Positions 28,375 through 30,405 of a DNA stretch of 30,405 nt are shown here, one piece after another; positions within the stretch are counted from its first letter, which is position 1; each line of letters opens with the position of its first letter. A program made the position numbers and the translations under genes. Below the pieces are notes generated by a model. It worked only from the letters and a program-made list of their open reading frames with translations. It ran no database searches and had not been told where the DNA came from. The stretch comes from Discostella pseudostelligera (Eukaryota; Bacillariophyta; Thalassiosirophyceae; Thalassiosirales; Thalassiosiraceae), in NCBI GenBank assembly GCA_036940085.1, contig JALLBK010000111.1, forward strand, positions 1 through 30,405, given 5' to 3'.

Positions 28375-28868
28375 AACACACAAGAACAAGCGCTAGCGAC
28401 GGGCGGGGACGGAACGAGGGCTAACTTGCTGCGAATGATGCTCGAGATGCCTCCTTCACCGACGTGGAGATAATGATGGAGATGGAGGAGATGCTTATGC
28501 CTATGCCTCTATTGCTTTTTGCTTGCCGCCGGCAATACTAATATCAACTGCGGCTGCAGTGTCGCGGTCGTCGTCGTCCGCCGTCCGCCGCCGACGTCCG
28601 CCATGAGAAGTCTGTCTGTCGTCGCACCTTCACCCGCAAAGACAAAGATCTTGGGGGCGGGGGGGGTTCAAAACGCGGGCAAGCCCAAGATTTTTGTCGA
28701 TGACATCATCAACCATCGTCATCGCCATACGATATCTCCCCATCCTGGAGAGATCTATGGATATGGAGATGGCGCCATGCGAATCTAAACCATCAACGTC
28801 CTAAGGCAATAGTAGGTAGAAAACTGTAGTACACATCATTGACATCGCCCCGGCACCAAACCTTCACT
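28375..28868. promoter_or_regulatory. Divergent UNC50/SOD promoter with G-run stem-loop
   Basis: 494 bp separate the two starts. It contains CCGTCCGCCGCCGAC-type GC-rich repeats (about 28560-28600). An inverted repeat has arms GATCTTGGG (28648-28656) and CCCAAGATT (28684-28692), and its loop carries a G5-C-G8 run (28653-28666). The G tract could form a hairpin or quadruplex. I saw no E2F-type site here. Confidence 0.4.
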
Positions 28869-29831
28869 ATGGCAAAATTATCCATCGCTCTAGCCGCGCT
28901 CGTCGTTGGCTCTGCCTCTGCGTTTTCAATGACCATGAATGCACGTGAGTTCATTGTCTGTCGGCCCGTCGGTCGGCGGTATCGATCCAGCCGTCATTAT
29001 CGACATGCGTGCGACATGCGTGATGTGGTATTCTCATGTTGTTTAATCTCTCTTGCATGCTTCGACAACGATCTACAAATACTCGGGCAATCACACTTAT
29101 TAGAGACCGGGTCCAACTCTCGTCGTGAAATCTTGCAAAAAGGAGCAGTCATCGCCACTGCCGTCGCGGCGCCTGCGGCTGCCAACGCCTACGCGGTTCC
29201 CGACCTCAAATATCCATTCGAGGCCCTCGAACCCTACATTGATGCACCTACCATGAAGATTCACCACGACAAACACCACGCCACATATGTCGCAAACATC
29301 AACAAGGCCACGGAGGGGAAACCCGAAGTGGATATCCTTGAACTCCAACTCAATGCCCTCGAGGCGGGGCCCGCCGTTCGCAACAACGGAGGGGGGCACT
29401 ACAACCATGCCTTCTTCTGGGATGAAATGGCTCCACCTGATGAGGCTAAGAAGACAAAGCCCAGTGCGGAGCTTGAGGCGGCGATTAACAAATCTTTCGG
29501 ATCCTTCGATGAGATGAAGGCCGCATTTGAGGCACGCGCAGCACCTGGCGCGCTCTTCGGTTCGGGATGGGTGTGGGTCTGCGTTTCTGGTAGCGAGTTG
29601 AAGCTCGTTGGAACGGCCAACCAGGACAACCCATTGATGAAAGGCGTGCTTGACGAGGTAATGTACCCTATCCTTGGCCTTGATGTTTGGGAGCATGCGT
29701 ACTACCTCAAGTACCAAAACCGCAGGCCGGAGTACGTTTCGAACTGGTGGAATGTTGTGAATTGGGACAAGGTGTCTGAGAACTTTGCCTACGTTACGGA
29801 AAAGAAGGCTGGAGTTCCAGTGCGAGGATAG
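28869..29831 (+). CDS. Mn-type superoxide dismutase, plastid/thylakoid-lumen-like presequence
   Basis: Converts superoxide to oxygen and peroxide. Exons are 28869-28944 and 29104-29831 (GTGAGT...TAG, phase 1), 267 residues. Ligands are His79 (KIHHDKHH), the His of HYNHAFFW, and the Asp and His of LDVWEHAYY. RNNGGGH and TANQDNPLM put the outer-sphere Gln in the Mn-type position, close to bacterial SodA, so Mn rather than Fe is likely. The N terminus has three parts: a signal MAKLSIALAALVVGSASA, a Phe-led transit segment (FSMTMNAQTGSNS), then SRREILQKGAVIATAVAAPAAANAYA, a twin-Arg signal with an AYA cleavage site, as in thylakoid Tat substrates. Lumen location is therefore inferred. The 159-nt intron is a multiple of three and stop-free, so an unspliced message would also be open, but with the transit region disrupted. 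Start chosen at the signal-peptide Met; an open frame begins 30 nt earlier without an ATG-based reason. Confidence 0.93.
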   Translation: MAKLSIALAALVVGSASAFSMTMNAREFIVCRPVGRRYRSSRHYRHACDMRDVVFSCCLISLACFDNDLQILGQSHLLETGSNSRREILQKGAVIATAVAAPAAANAYAVPDLKYPFEALEPYIDAPTMKIHHDKHHATYVANINKATEGKPEVDILELQLNALEAGPAVRNNGGGHYNHAFFWDEMAPPDEAKKTKPSAELEAAINKSFGSFDEMKAAFEARAAPGALFGSGWVWVCVSGSELKLVGTANQDNPLMKGVLDEVMYPILGLDVWEHAYYLKYQNRRPEYVSNWWNVVNWDKVSENFAYVTEKKAGVPVRG

Positions 29832-30405
29832 ATATCAATTTTGTCGAAGAGATGGGAGGGGATGGTTTTGCGATGTCGTGGTGATTTATGCTGAATACTG
29901 TTGACGGCAACATCAAAGGCAAAAATTACTCGTACTTACCCCTCGCGGGGTAAAAAATTGTACATCGTCGTCGAATGCTCTACTCATGATTGCAAATCCC
30001 ATACCCATCAGTGAAGCAAATTGTTGTATGCATGACTTCAAGGTAAGTAAGCAGACTAACTCGTCAGTTCCAATGTTCGTGACCACTCGAAGGGAACTTA
30101 CGAAGCCATCGTCTGTTCTGTTCATTGTCAGGGCAGACTCACATTCGGTGGACATAACCCATCTACACTAGATTTACTACTTAATCGCTCTTTGATTCTA
30201 CAATATTACCTTAACCACATCGTTCGCTCATCAAAACTGTATCCAACTCTTGCAGGTTTGAAGAGCGAGCTCGCCCTGTATGTAACGTGCATGCTCCTAG
30301 TGGTCACCCTCAGGGACTATATATGTACTACCATATATAGGTCGATATAGAGGTAAAATAGGCCCTTTTTGCGCCTCTCCCAGTATCTCCTACTCAAACT
30401 TTCAG
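29832..30405. other. Right-edge region, no secure gene
   Basis: It contains the SOD 3' UTR, a small stem-loop (arms TTACCCC 29936-29942 and GGGGTAA 29947-29953, 4-nt loop) and a possible minus-strand gene fragment (29913-30155). Beyond 30160 I see only short frames and a TATATATG/CATATATA-rich stretch (about 30317-30350). Confidence 0.4.
29913..30155 (-). CDS. Possible small minus-strand gene fragment
   Basis: An ATG-started 80-codon frame encodes MSTECESALTMNRTDDGF, then a block with a hydrophobic stretch (CIQQFASLMGMGFAIMSRAF) and DDDVQFFTPRG. A GTAAGT donor after DDGF and an AAG acceptor before SCIQQF bound a 66-nt in-frame segment that could be an intron; another GTAAGT follows PRG. I do not recognise it. 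A GTAAGTAAG on the plus strand in the same place weakens the strand choice. Confidence 0.25.
   Translation of the reverse strand: MSTECESALTMNRTDDGFVSSLRVVTNIGTDELVCLLTLKSCIQQFASLMGMGFAIMSRAFDDDVQFFTPRGVSTSNFCL

Noticed and set aside
29936..29953. Stem-loop downstream of SOD read as a terminator or histone-type 3' end
   Set aside because: The gene is a nuclear eukaryotic one, not a histone, and the loop and flanks do not match the histone element.
29913..30155. CcmE-like reading of the right-edge frame (NVxFFxTP-like ending)
   Set aside because: Only a handful of residues resemble it and cytochrome c maturation of that type is not expected here; left as unrecognised.
1..30405. CRISPR arrays, insertion sequences, tRNA or rRNA genes
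   Set aside because: No regularly spaced repeats, transposase frames, or tRNA arm patterns were found by eye; the window is nuclear eukaryotic.

Overview
This is a nuclear eukaryotic window, most likely from a centric diatom of the Thalassiosirales type. Three proteins begin with secretory signals whose cleavage site is followed by Phe (ASA|F-like), the plastid presequence of diatoms. Genes are compact, on both strands, with few short GT-AG introns. A CFAP97-type flagellar/ciliary protein suits a lineage with flagellated gametes. The species assignment is inference. One N (21209) marks an unresolved contig join.

Layout. 1-2502 has no gene I can support, but holds a long imperfect palindrome, degenerate tandem repeats and one E2F-type palindrome. 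2503-8696: OPA3-like protein (+), plastid-type formate/nitrite transporter (+), ataxin-10-like protein (+). 9243-13282: plastid DUF1995 protein (+), FANCL (-). 13545-18875: membrane-anchored PP2C phosphatase (+), TMEM53/DUF829 protein (-), GDA1/CD39 apyrase (+). 18914-22454: CFAP97-domain protein (-), a small hypothetical ORF (+), and a retinoblastoma-family pocket protein (-) whose frame is broken several times. 23094-26680: four-helix membrane protein (+), F-box protein (-) with a separate upstream ORF. 26985-30405: candidate small spliced gene (+), UNC-50 (-), Mn-type superoxide dismutase with a three-part, thylakoid-lumen-like presequence (+), and a doubtful partial gene at the right edge.

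Theme. Five intergenic regions carry E2F/DP-type sites (TTTGGCGCGAAA, TTTGGCGGGAAA and close variants). One is the shared promoter of FANCL and the phosphatase; another has four sites in 83 bp upstream of the F-box transcription unit. The same window encodes an RB pocket protein, the classical partner of E2F/DP, with the LxCxE-cleft Tyr and Tyr-Asn positions preserved. The RB locus also contains a 72-bp duplication around the N that looks like two uncollapsed contig ends; collapsing it joins the pocket reading frame. Several exon structures (OPA3, transporter, DUF1995, PP2C, apyrase, CFAP97, UNC-50, SOD) were worked out by hand from splice signals and phase.
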